Origin: Coix lacryma-jobi var. lacryma-jobi | Lineage: Eukaryota; Streptophyta; Magnoliopsida; Poales; Poaceae | Direction: 5' to 3' | Length of the DNA: 64,000 nt | NCBI GenBank assembly: GCA_009763385.1 | Contig: CM019831.1 | Span: 76,636,706-76,700,705 of the forward strand | Part shown: positions 47,262 to 57,697 of the stretch, in pieces | Position numbering within the stretch: the first letter of the stretch is position 1 | How the letters are laid out: every line of letters begins with the position of its first letter | Position numbers and translations under genes: made by a program | The notes under the pieces: model-generated | Database searches by the model: none | Told to the model about the DNA's origin: nothing | Seen by the model: the letters and a program-made list of their open reading frames with translations, nothing else

Positions 47262-47420
47262 GCCCGATTTTGAGGCCCAAACCGGCAAACCGTTCACCCT
47301 GAGTTTTGTGGCCCAAACTCAGAAACCCGCCAGCCTAGGTTTTGAAGCACAAACCTGGAAACCGTCCACCCTGAGTTTTGAGGCCCAAACTCAAAAACCG
47401 TCGAGGTTAGCTTTTCGAGA
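47262..47420. repeat. covarying TTTTGAGGCCCAAA palindromes, solo LTR D
   Basis: Five units: the centre GTTTTG(A/T)GGCCCAAAC is conserved, and arms read TGAG/CTCA, AGG/CCT, TGAG/CTCA, with a first unit half-changed. The arm types differ from those in LTR C at matching places but again pair within a unit. Confidence 0.8.
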
Positions 47421-47983
47421 CTCAACTACCGAACCCACGCTATAGACGGAGTGTGGTTCTCACACCCCTGACCACTGACACCAATGTCGATGCATGTCCA
47501 GCCACCACGCCGGGCATAACACCTTCGCCTTCCTTCTTGACTCGGCCGACGGCACTTGCACCACACGCAAGTCCATGTCCGATCTCCCGCCAAGTGCCAT
47601 GACACCATCCTCTTCCTCCCAACTTGGTCGATGCCATCGCACATCCCCATGTTCTCTCGCTTGTCGAAGCCAAGTGCCAGCTACCGCAGCTGGTCCTCTG
47701 GCCCTCTAGTCCATCGGACCAAGAGCCACGTCCGCCCTTCATCGCTCCCGGTCCGTCGCCATGGCACGCCTCTACTTGACCTTCACCTCGCCATCGACCA
47801 CTGCCTCCGAGCTCCACACCTGCACATCAACACAGCCAAGAACACATGTTGCCACTCACCCCTCCCGGTGAGCCTGTTGACCAATCGCTCATCACTCAGG
47901 GTGGAACTACAAGGGCACATATCAACCTTGTGTTCGCAGTTATAAAGAAATGTGGCAAAATGAGCTGATGGAACCCACATAAA

Positions 47984-48284
47984 GGGGTCGCCCGACCCCC
48001 TAGTGGGACCTACATAAGGGGGTCACCTGACCCCACTATGGCCCCACCAGGGTTTGCCCCTCCCAAAGCATATTTCCACCCTTAGATCACACTTGTGTTT
48101 TCTCTCAATGGTGGAAGATGAAGTTGCATGGATCCTTAGGCCCACAATGAAGCATCCAAAGCAGCAAAGACAAAATCCAACGTGACAACACCATATGACA
48201 AGTGGGGACAACAACCAAAGACACTAGGGAGGGCCCACCTGCCATAGGGGGGTCGGGCGACCCCCCATAGGTCAGACGACCTCC
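47984..48284. repeat. GGGGTC...GACCCC palindromes in LTR E
   Basis: Four palindromes: GGGGTCGCCCGACCCC (47984), GGGGTCACCTGACCCC (48018), GGGGGTCGGGCGACCCCC (48248) and AGGTCAGACGACCT (48270). In the last, the outer pair differs from the others yet still pairs. The cluster lies 170-470 bp upstream of the TATA box. Confidence 0.8.
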
Positions 48285-48450
48285 TAGTGTACCCTAGATT
48301 CCTTCACGGTGAATCTTAGGTAACTTCAAGGTGAAGCAAGCTCTAATCACGACTGCCTTTGATTTGGAGTTAGTTACAATCCAACAGTGGAGAGAGGGGA
48401 TCACACGGATCGATGACATGGCGATGGAGTAGCCCCTACCCCACCTCACC

Positions 48451-48458
48451 TATAAATA
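48451..48458 (+). promoter_or_regulatory. TATA box of LTR E
   Basis: CCTATAAATACCCC, a strong plant TATA context, in the middle of LTR E. Confidence 0.7.
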
Positions 48459-48951
48459 CCCCTACCCCCTCTCTCTCATGCATGACATAGTAGAGTTAGC
48501 TACACTTGATAAGCATTAGCGAAGCTCTGGCGTAGTGCTATGCGAGTGAGGATAGAGTGAGGGAGTTGTCTGGAGGAAGCCTCGGGCCTGTCGGGAGTCT
48601 CCTCCGTGGTGTACCTCAACGGATGCGCTCTTCTTTGTAAGTAAACATCTGAGATCTTCTTTAATATTCAATACCTGGTTTAGCATTAAATTATATACTT
48701 GTGTTTCATGGGTATGATGTTCTATTAGTAGAGTGCTTTAGCCTTAGGATCTGGGTTAGAGTACTAAGGGTAGCATAAACGCAGTGTTTAGGCTATCTCT
48801 TACCAGTATATGCTGCTTGTCGCTATTGACGGTCCTTACAGTCAATATTATACCATCAACTAATGCATAGAATGATATGAAATGAACCATAACGCATAGT
48901 TGTAGTGTTTGATTCTAACATAAAGCATAGTTGTAGTGTTTGATTCTAACA

Positions 48952-50466
48952 AGTTCCACGAGTTTTGGTGTTCTCACTTCTTTTGCAGGGTTATTAATAT
49001 TTCACCATATAAAAGTATCTCAAGTGATGAAACAGAGTACACATTGCGAAGAGCTCGTTGAGACAATCAAAACGGACATATGGTTTCCTACATTTGGAGT
49101 CTCGACGAGAGAGTCCTTGTTGGCTACGACATGGAAGCTTCTAGAACAACCTGGAGTGATCACCAAGCAACATAATTCAGGGACTAAACTGATAGATCCA
49201 GCAGCTATGGTGAATTGTTATCTTCTAGGGAGTTTTCCAGCAGATGGAAAGAGGTAGAATCCTACTCCAACACGACAAATCATGCAAACAGACGGCAAGT
49301 CGCATTAGGGAAACAAGGAAGGTTTGAGAAGACGTCACAGTGAAGCAAGCAACTGGAACATGATAGGTGGGGCCGGCTGGCCCCACCCCTAGGCCAGCCG
49401 GCCTGGGCCAGAGTCCAAATCGGCCCAACTTCGTGGAGCGTGCCCTAATAGACCTCTACGATGAATCTCAACCATTGTTCAAGGTCGGTTTGATCCGAGG
49501 GCTGCGGTTCATCCCACCGGGCTATATAAGGAGCCCCTGGAGCATCCATCATTATCTCTATTCATTATCCACCGCCAGAGCAATAGCTAGGGTTTCTAGA
49601 TTGAGAGGTGTCCCTCGAATGGAAAACCTCTCTCTAGAATTAGTTTAGATCTAGTCTTCTAGATAGTAGAGAGATGGAGAGCGAGGGAGGAGTTTGGAGG
49701 AGATGTCGGCCTATCGGTGCTTCTTCCTCCGGTTGTACATTGGCAGGATCAAGCTCTGCTCGAGCTTGCTCCTGAGATGCTTCGGGTGATCAACTTCTGA
49801 TTCATGTAAGTTTCTTGTTTATATTATTCTTCTGGTCACAAGTTTCTTTTGAGTAGTTTAATCTAGTGCACCAGGTTAGATTATAATTCATAGTGTAAGC
49901 GTGGTGCTTAGGCTCGAGTTACTCGTAGATGTATCCTATAGGCCGGGGCGTATTTAGGTGGTAGCTCGCGGGTGTGACTCTTATAGACCCGTTGAATCCT
50001 TTGTAGTCCACTTCCCCGTTTATAGGACGAGCAAGACCGTAGTTACCTAGTTGAGGTTGTACTCTGGATGCAGCCCTTCTATCGTAATGTCCCCAGTTGA
50101 ATCGTATAAAACATAGTCTCTTGCCTAGCTCAGAACAAGACGAATCCCAAGTTATCCTCTCTGTACTCCTGCTATCGACCTCATACTAGATTACTATCCC
50201 CTTAAGCTTTAATCTTGTTTTTACTTTTTCTTGTTTCTACTTTAGTTTTTGCTACTATTCATTTATCTTCTGTTTAAGTTAGAACGTAGTTGATCTCACA
50301 CGTTTCTCTATGGATACGATATTAAAACCTCTGGGTGAAAGCTACAACGGTATCCGTGCGCTTGCGAATCTTTTTCTGTGTGCTCATATATACCAACCAA
50401 CCAGTTCTATGTGTTGCCGCTACTGGTGACAGCCTAGCATTAGTGTGACGCTAAGAAGTGCCAACA
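48952..50466 (+). mobile_element. 5' LTR of Athila-like element F (left edge uncertain)
   Basis: The right end GAAGTGCCAACA at 50466 is fixed by the primer site at 50474. The TATA box TATATAAG is at 49523-49530. U5 has the GTGCGCTTGCG phrase shared with LTRs at the window's left end. The left edge is not resolved; some of 48952-49250 may be flank of LTR E. The 105-aa frame at 48940-49257 has no recognisable domain. Confidence 0.55.
49366..49412. repeat. GGCCGGC-type palindromes in LTR F
   Basis: Two overlapping palindromes, GGGGCCGGCTGGCCCC at 49369 and AGGCCAGCCGGCCT near 49391, lie about 110 bp upstream of the TATA box, the same arrangement as in LTRs E, G and H. Confidence 0.7.
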
Positions 50467-50473
50467 AGCTTTC

Positions 50474-50491
50474 TGGCGCCGTTGTCGGGGA
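50474..50491 (+). other. primer binding site, tRNA-Asp type, element F
   Basis: TGGCGCCGTTGTCGGGGA, eight bases after the LTR end. It is the best preserved plus-strand site of this type in the window. Confidence 0.9.
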
Positions 50492-50646
50492 AACGGTTCT
50501 TGAAGTTAACTACGAACCTAGCTTAATCTTTTTCTTTATAAAATTAGAAAAAAACTATCCATATCCTTATCTTTTCCCTCTATCCTTTACTTTTATCCTT
50601 TGCCTCATCTCTGCTATTCTTTCTTATCTATCCTTTCATCTCTAGC

Positions 50647-51255
50647 ATGGATAATAACATTCCTATTTGTCAATATGCTAGACTCATGGGAACATACCTT
50701 AAAACACCAGAACATTTAGATCCTATCACATCTGGTTTTGAGATAAGCCCAGAATTCATAGAATTTATTCAAAAATAGCCTTTCTCAGGAGAAGGTGAGG
50801 AAAACCCAACATACACACCTAAAAGAGTTTAGTCAAATTTGTAGCCTCCTTCGCATAGAAGGTATGTCCGACAAGGCCTTAAAATGGAAGCTTTTCCGTT
50901 CTCTTTAACGGGAAAAGCTAAACATTGGTATAATCTCAACATAGGGAGTGTCCATGGAGATTAGGAGATGCTTTGCACTAAATTTCTCCTAAAATTCTTT
51001 CCCATCTTCAAAGTAATTGACCTTCGAAAAGAGGTTCTAACTTTTAGACAACTAGAAGAAGAATCTTTTGGCAAATCATGGGATCGATTTATTGACCTTA
51101 CTCTCACTGGCCTAGATCTTTCTATTGCAGAATCTATTCTTTTGCAACGCTTTTACATGGGTCTTAGTAGGGAGAATAGGGAATCCCTTGATATAGCCTC
51201 TGGAGGAGTTTTCTTTGCCTGTCTGCTAGTAAAGCAAGGTACATACTTGATATAA
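50647..51255 (+). pseudogene. gag: gag of Athila-like element F
   Basis: It starts MDNNIPICQYARLMGTYLKT. The core reads FPFSLTGKAKHWYN (about 50895-50935), then FFPIFKVIDLRKEVLTFRQL, EEESFGKSWDRF, SIAESILLQRFYMGLSRENR and ESLDIASGGVFF (51000-51210). This is the retrotransposon gag family of Athila-like elements. Stops at about 50777, 50830 and 50963 break the frame. No zinc knuckle, RT or integrase follows, so F looks non-autonomous. Confidence 0.75.
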
Positions 51256-51399
51256 TTAGTGAAAAGACCCCTTGCCCTAGCATTCAGAAACAATCCTTGA
51301 GAAAGAAAATGAATCAGTTCCTAGACAACGAGAGGAAGATTTTATAGCTAAATCACAACCACTCATACCCAAGATTTAGTTATCCATCCTAAACCATCT

Positions 51400-52301
51400 A
51401 TGCCCCAAAACCCTCCTAGGGAAGAAGAAATTCCACCCTTGGAGAACTCTAATCTTTCTGGTGCTAATGGTCTAGACTTCCAGTTTCATAAGAGACCTTC
51501 AAGCGAAGATAATTCAAGTCCTCGCAAGAATGGTTCTCTTAAAGAATGTCCTGATTCCCATTATGAACTAGTCGAGGATGGCATGTCAAGTGATGCCATA
51601 GAAGGAGAGCTAAGCCATATGGAAATTCTATCTACTCCCCTACTATGCTCACAAATGACACAAATCATGAAACCATCTCTAAACCCATCCTTGACCTCGA
51701 AGATTCCTCTTATCGACTTCCTTCCCAGTCTAATGAAGATCCTAGAAATCTACAATTACAACCAAACCATAGGAGTCATGAAGACCACGAGGATGACCAA
51801 GAGATGCTACGACGGTGGTAGGAATGTGTAGAATGGATGGACAAGGAAGAAGCCTTAATGGAATCTAACCTTAGCTTAGTTTCAAATATAGAGTACTTAA
51901 CTCCCTTTGAAACGAAGATTCATCCATCTATAGAAGAGGACATAGACGAGACCAATTCAATTGAAACTCTAAACATTCAGATTGGAGACAAGGATGACAT
52001 CAATGAGCATGGAATCTATTCCATAACCACTTCATTAAATCCATGCTCTTATGAAACATCTCCCCAATCAATTGGTCTCTCCAACCTCACCACACTCGAG
52101 ATCTTCAACCCCCTCACACTTTCTGTTTACAAAAACGTCAAAAGCGTGGTTGTAGATGCATATGTTTATCACAAATATTGTAGATCTCGTTGTGCTCTTA
52201 GGTTGGTGGGAGGGGAAACCACTTCACAAAATCACATTTTGAAGGTTTCCCAAAGACAAGCTCAGTGTCCTAAAACAAGCACTTTTCAGATTCAAACATG
52301 A
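51400..52301 (+). pseudogene. unknown acidic ORF downstream of F gag
   Basis: Two consecutive frames, 51400-51831 (MPQNPPREEEIPPLENSN...) and 51837-52301 (MDKEEALMESNLSLVSNIEY...), almost abut and could be one ORF split by a frame break near 51830. The protein is acidic and Ser/Thr/Asn-rich, with a more ordered end containing CRSRCALRLVGGETTSQNHI. I recognise no enzyme motif. The position, after gag and in place of pol, suggests a family-specific protein of a non-autonomous element. Confidence 0.5.
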
Positions 52302-53766
52302 GTGTTCACCTTTCTGCTGCACTGTGCCTTGTGAATTGAGCATAGAAATATAATTTTAGAAATATTCCTTCGGGTATTCTTGTCAATAACCTTTCCAGGT
52401 CTAGAGCAAAACAAATCGAAGGAAACACAAACACAAGGTATGTCCAATCAATCATCATGCAACATTGAATTATATTCATCCAAACTTGATTTTTGCAAAA
52501 TTCAGCTTGGGGGAATAACTTACATAAAAATATCCTTGCCATGTTGCTATGTTGGTTGTCCCTACCTTTAAGACATGCTCAATTTGTTAACACTAATTAT
52601 TCTCTTTCATCACCATATGAGCAAATCTCTTTAATCCTTTAATGCTACCTTCATCTGCTATAGAATATGTTTAGGTTTGAAGTACTTTCATACACCTCTT
52701 AAATTGAGCATGGTGCCTAAGTTTAGGAGTGGTGATCTTGCTTTCATAGGCCTTTTAAATAAGCACGATGCTTAGGTTAAAATGCCCTCTTTAATAAATT
52801 AGACGTGGTGTCTAGGTTGCTTTTTGAGCCGATAGTATGCTTAGTGGATGTTGGATATTTTGTTGGACTAACCCTGCAGGGGCCTGCAGGAAAACTTTCA
52901 AAATCAATCTGGGAAGTCCTGAGATAAACTCACACTAGAGATAAAGAGGGTGACACATGAACTTTAACAACTTACACAAGGAAGACACAGCTCATTCATC
53001 ATAGAGAGATGAGATCCATGCAACAAGGAGAAGAGTGCCACAAACAAGACACAATCAAAGCACTCACTCCATGGAAGTGGTCGAACAAATCTCCACCCTT
53101 CAAGATGAACAACATCATGAACTCTCAAGACAATGAAGGAGTGCAACATGGAGACAAAAGTACATGAACAAGATGCACAACCACTAGGCAAGGGAAGCTT
53201 CCACAAGGTGATATGGTACCATCACTCTTCAATGATTAAGGTAACATCTCAAGGTAAGTAACCAACACTTTAAAAGCTTCTCCTTGATTGTAGTGTGTGC
53301 ATAGATAAAGAACCAAACATGTTTAAGTTACACCACACTTGATCTAACCTAATCAACTCAACATGTTCAGTCCTTTGATCTTTGTTCCTAGCTTTACTCT
53401 CTTGAATCTCACTATCTTAATGAGCTAAAAAGTTGCACATCCAACCTTTGGAAGATGATAGATCACAATTAGATAGATACATTATGCATAAATAGATTAT
53501 CCTCCCATGGGTAAGTAATATGATCTATCAATGTTGTGAGATATTCATGCTCATCTTGTAATCTCATATCACTCATATTAAAACTGAGCAGAACATATAA
53601 TCAACATTTGTACTTGGTTCAATGTGCCTAAGGTTAGAGAGAAATAAACAAACCTTTTGGTTCTGTTGGTATTTTCCACCAATAGATCCCATGCACTTGA
53701 TCTCTACCCTTGTCTTTATGAGCAGGACACACTCTTGAGCAGAACATGGAGAAGTTTGTCAACTCC
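52302..53766 (+). other. 3' untranslated region of element F
   Basis: AT-rich with no coding signal. It has a purine tract CAGCTTGGGGGAATAAC at about 52503-52519, typical of Athila-like 3' regions, and three spaced copies of a phrase like (G)CA(C/T)G(A/G)TG(C/T)(C/T)TAGGTT at about 52707-52820. The MULE is inserted at its right end, and the sequence continues at 63622. Confidence 0.55.
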
Positions 53767-53774
53767 CAATTCTA

Positions 53775-54093
53775 GAATTTTTTTTTATTAATAACCCAAT
53801 TAAATAAAAATTTCATAAATAACACTGTCTAATTTTTTTTTGCAAAACTAACCCTTTTGCCGCGCCGTCCCCAATGGCGCGGCAAAAGCGTTAGCCGCGC
53901 CATGCATGGCGGCGCGGCAAAAGCGCCACCGTGGCACCGCCCGGCCACGCAGGCCCGCGTGGGCCCCACTCGTCAGTTTGCCGCGCCAGGCGGGCTGGCG
54001 CGGCTAGTGCGTTTGCCGCGCCAGGCGGCTGGCGCGGCCAACGGCTTTGCCGCGCCAGGCGGGGTGGCGCGGCAAAGCCAATCTAGATCTGGC
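53775..54093 (+). repeat. left terminal inverted repeat of the MULE
   Basis: It starts GAATTTTTTTTTATTAATAA, is AT-rich for 85 bp, then GC-rich with CpG-dense hairpins in which GCCGCGCC faces GGCGCGGC, each flanked by TTTTG or CAAA. It ends at GATCTAGATCTGG-like sequence near 54093. It matches the right TIR in reverse with only a handful of single-base differences. Confidence 0.92.
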
Positions 54094-54789
54094 TGCACCG
54101 GCCTTCTTCCTCCTTCGCCTCTGCCTTGCCCGCCCGTCGCCCGCGCCATCGCCGCCGTCCCTGCTCGCCGCCGTTACGCCGCGCCGCAGCTCCCTCGCTG
54201 CCCCGGTCCGTCCGCCGCCCGGCCCCGTCCCCTGCGCCCCCCGCTCCCCGCCCGCCCCGTCCCCGCCCGCGCCTCCCCCTCCCCGGCCCCCTCCCCCGGC
54301 CCTCCTCGCCCGGGCCATCTCCTCGGCCCTCTAGGCCCACCGGCTCCCCCCTCCACCACCCTCTCCACCACCGTCCACGACCAGAAGGTAATTGTTTTTT
54401 TTTCCTTTTTGGTATTTTTTTTTGGTAGTTTAGGTTAATTAGTTTAGTTAAATATAGGTTAGTATTTTTAGTTATTTATTATTTGCTTATTAGTTAGTTA
54501 GTTAGGTTAGGTTAGTTTAGGTTAGTTATTTAGGTAGGTTAGTTTAGTGGTGGGTTATTAGTTGTTAGTAAGTTAGTTAGTTAGTTTGTTAGGTTAGGGT
54601 AGGCTCAGAAGTTAGGTTAGTTAGTTAGTTTTGTTAGTTATTAGTTAGTTAGGATATTTAGTTAGTTACTTAGTTAGGTTAGGTTAATATATTTAGTTAT
54701 GTTAGTGAAGGCCACTTAGTAAGTAGTTACGCCATTCTTTACTTTTGAGAAGACCATCACTTGACCTTAGTTCACTATTGACTTTGTAG
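54094..54789 (+). promoter_or_regulatory. 5' leader and leader intron of the MULE transposase
   Basis: A C-rich leader (54094-54387) is followed by a donor AAG|GTAATT at 54388 and an acceptor TTTGTAG at 54789, directly before the transposase ATG. The intron is rich in TTAG and GTTAGGTTAG phrases. The frames seen in the C-rich leader on both strands (54004-54438) are compositional artefacts. Transcription presumably starts in or near the TIR, as in MuDR. Confidence 0.65.
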
Positions 54790-57560
54790 ATGGACACTGT
54801 ATTCAGATTGTTTTATGGAGGCACAGTTAGTAAACGAGATGGGTTGTTTGATGATAACATGGAACAAGAACTCGAAGTATTTGATGAGCGTCCTTCTTTT
54901 ACGGAGCTTATGTTGCGTCTGAAGGAGAAGTTCGATGGTGATTTCTCGTTGAAAGGGAGATTTGACAGTGGCAAGATTAGGGCGAACTATGCGTTGATGC
55001 CCTTGCGCAACCAGGCTGACTGGGCAAAATACCAGACGATCGTTATGGCATCCAATTCGACCATGGCTGAGATCGTGGTAGAGGATGGTAGGAGGAAGCA
55101 GGCAGAGGCGTCCAATGATGGCAACGAAGGTGAAGCACAGGAGGTAGGGGATGATGACGATGCAGCTCCGATGACTATGGACGTTGATGGTCACCCCACG
55201 CAGGAGACGGTGTATCCATCTGAAAATGTCCACGCTGACGTCGGTCAAATAAACAATGATTTTGATGTGGCCGACCTAGAGCGGCAGGAGCAGGAGGACC
55301 AGGAGGCACAATTGTTTGATGAAAACTATGATTCTGATGATGATTCAGATTATGACGAAGAAGAGGACAGTTATATTTGTGCTATGCCTGACCCGGTTCG
55401 TGGTATTCCACAACCGGTTCGTGCTATGCCACAACCGGTTCCTCAGAATATGCATCCTCCAGGGAGACTAGTCACTGATATACCAGAGGATCATATACAT
55501 TTTGATGCGTGGCGGCGTTTGAGCGAAGCGAGGTATTATGTTGCGCCCGATCCTTTGACTGAGACAGAGCTGCAGCAATTGAGGTCGGTTAACATGCAGT
55601 TTAGAGGCGTTCCAAGTTATAGGGATGTCAGTATGGTGGACCAGGCAGTTTGTGATACTGGATTGAATCTGTGCAAGCAAACACTGCATAACCATACAGA
55701 TTGGATTCTTCAGAAGGGTATGATTTTCAACACTATGACTGAGCTGAAGCTTTTCCTTGAGAACTATGCTGTGCATCATCATCGACCGTACACGGTCAGC
55801 CATTCAGATATTAGTTTGAGGTACCACGTCAAGTGTTTGAGTCTTGGTTGTCCGTGGAGGCTGAATGCTCGCAAGAGAACTGATGACAAGTGGAGGATCA
55901 GTAAAGTAGTACAACCGCATACCTGTTTTACAAATAAGGGACAAGAAAACATCCTCAATTGACGGCAAGATACCTTGCACGGCGTATTTTGGCATTTGTT
56001 GATGATGACGCCGACGTATCTGTTTCACAATTGCTTATCTCCATATTTGGATTCACAGGCTATAAGGTGACTTATGGAAAGGCGTGGCGTGCGAAGCAGA
56101 TCGCCCTTGCAATTCGTTGGGGTGGTTGGGATGAAGCTACAACAGGATTCCTCGGATTTTGTGTGCAATGGCATACTATAACCCTGGCCTTAAATGGTTT
56201 CCACACACCAATGGGCAGTATATAGACCGCAACACCGGCAAGGTTACACATGTGCTTCAGCGTGTATTTTGGTCTTTTGCACAAACAGAGCATGCGTATC
56301 AGTACTGTCGTCCAGTCATACTTGTGGACGGTACTTTCTTGACCGGAGCGTACAAGGGTGTGTTGATGATGGCGGCGGCTGTTGATCCCGAGGACCAGAT
56401 AGTTCCAATTGCTTTCGCGCTTGGCTGAGGGGAGAACGTTGAGTCTTGGTCTTGGTTCATGGCCCTGCTACGGATACAAGTGTTAGGGCCTTCTCGGACA
56501 ATATGTTTGATTTCGGACCGTCATGTTGGGTTGCTTCGTGCCGCAGAGGAGGAGATAGAGGGTTGTCCTCCTCTAGTGCACAGATGGTGCATGCGTCACT
56601 TTGCCGCCAATTTCTGGCGTCGGCAGAGAAAAAAGGAGGTTTGTGCCAAGGTGAAAGAGCTATGTTGTGTTAAAACTGAGCACAAATTCAAAGAAACAAT
56701 GGAAGAGTTGGACAAAATGTTAAACAGTGCTGCCAGGGCCTGGATGAGAGACAGATGGAACACAAGGAGAAGTGGGCGCTTGCTTACGATGAGGGCGGTT
56801 TCCGGTTCGGCATAATGACCACCAACTCATCGGAGTCTTTCAACAAGGTATTCACCGGTGTTAGAGCCTTGCCCGTTTCTGGAATCGTTGAGTACTCGTT
56901 TCACAAGACCAACGAGTATTTTGTGAAAAGGTGGTCCATTGCTCAAGACAACCTACAAACGGATGGTGAATTTGGAAAGGCGGGAAAGGAGCACATTCAG
57001 GAAATGAGATCTGGGCAACGCAGCTAACTTGTGAGGCTTATGGACCAACCAGACAAATCTATAATGTTCGAGCAAAGGGTGGAACTACCATGGGCGGGGA
57101 ACGCTACGGTGGTCGCAACTATCGGATCGATCTTGAAAGAGTGGAATGCAGTTGTAACGTGCCGCAGATAATGCATGCCCCTTGCTCTCACATGATTGCG
57201 TCCTGTAGAGCGCGCGGATATAACTACAAGGCCGTACCATATATGTCCGAGTACTATCGCCGGAGCAACACCGTCGCAATATGGCAGAGCAGCTTCGAGC
57301 CTTACCTTGATCCCACTCAATGGCCTCCATACTTGGGTAGAGACTTCATGCCTGATCCTGAGCTGCTGAAGTTAGGTAAGGGTAGGAGGAGGAAGAAGAG
57401 ACTAAAGGGTGACATGGACAATATGGATAGGTATGGCGGGGGGGACTTTGACCAGACACCGAGCACGAACCTATGCTCTGTTTGCCACATGCCAGGGCAT
57501 AATGCAGCCTTCCATCGTAGACAAACACAACAGGTGTACATATGTCTTCATTTGTTTTAA
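54790..57560 (+). pseudogene. mudrA-like: MuDR-type transposase with MULE and SWIM domains
   Basis: The N-terminus (MDTVFRLFYGGTVSKRDG) leads to an acidic linker and three PQPVR-type repeats. The MuDR DNA-binding region with CLSLGCPWRLNARKRTDD lies near 55830. The catalytic DDE region contains VILVDGTFLTGAYKG (56310), ICLISDRHVGLL (56500) and NSSESFNKVFTG (56820). The SWIM zinc finger CSCNVPQIMHAPCSH is near 57147, and a zinc knuckle CSVCHMPGHNAAFH near 57475. All catalytic positions are recognisable. Frame breaks: one base lost near 55947, one near 56137, an apparent TGA at 56426 best explained by paired +1/-1 slips, one near 56750, and one near 57025. A donor CAG|GTGTAC at 57534 could join it to an exon at 57697. 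Confidence 0.9.
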
Positions 57561-57697
57561 TTTTTTATTTTTTTATCTTCACTTATATTAATTATTTGAA
57601 TGCTTTTGCTATTATTGTACATATGTCTTTCATTTGTTTTAATGCTTTATTATTTTTGACGCTGTACTAACCTGTTACCATGTTTTGTTTAAACAGG

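Larger units (their letters stand above)
46053..47938 (-). mobile_element. solo Copia LTR D, right part
   Basis: Resumes LTR D after the GGTGG duplication and ends TGTTCGCA at 47938, followed by GTTAT. With the left part it totals about 2,024 bp, close to LTR C (2,072 bp). It carries the two palindrome arrays of LTR C and, on the minus strand, a TATA box CTATAAAT at 47001-47008. The frames at 47426-47945 are by-products of its GC-rich U3. Confidence 0.88.
47944..48951 (+). mobile_element. LTR E, right part
   Basis: Continues LTR E after the solo LTR and ends GATTCTAACA. It has a TATA box TATAAATA at 48451-48458, preceded by a palindrome array of the GGGGTCGCCCGACCCC type. A 31-bp tandem duplication ending TTGATTCTAACA (about 48890-48951) marks the 3' end, so the true end could be 48920 or 48951. 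Confidence 0.65.

Noticed and set aside
47426..47945. Gly/Arg/Trp-rich ORFs on both strands
   Set aside because: They lie in solo LTR D between its TATA box and end; no domain and no conservation with LTR C frames.
48940..49257. 105-aa ORF with FPTFGVSTRESLLATTW
   Set aside because: It spans the junction between LTR E and LTR F and includes LTR sequence; no recognised domain, so not listed as a gene.
1238..50491. tRNA-like primer sites as possible tRNA genes
   Set aside because: Only 12-18 bases complementary to tRNA 3' ends adjoin LTRs; no cloverleaf or A/B boxes.
53857..54438. Long overlapping ORFs on both strands in the MULE left end
   Set aside because: They come from the GC-rich TIR and C-rich leader, lack any domain, and are proline/arginine or glycine runs in alternate frames.
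54420..54720. TTAGGTTAG-rich stretch as interstitial telomere repeat
   Set aside because: Plant telomeres are TTTAGGG; here the units are irregular TTAG/GTTAG mixtures inside a leader intron.
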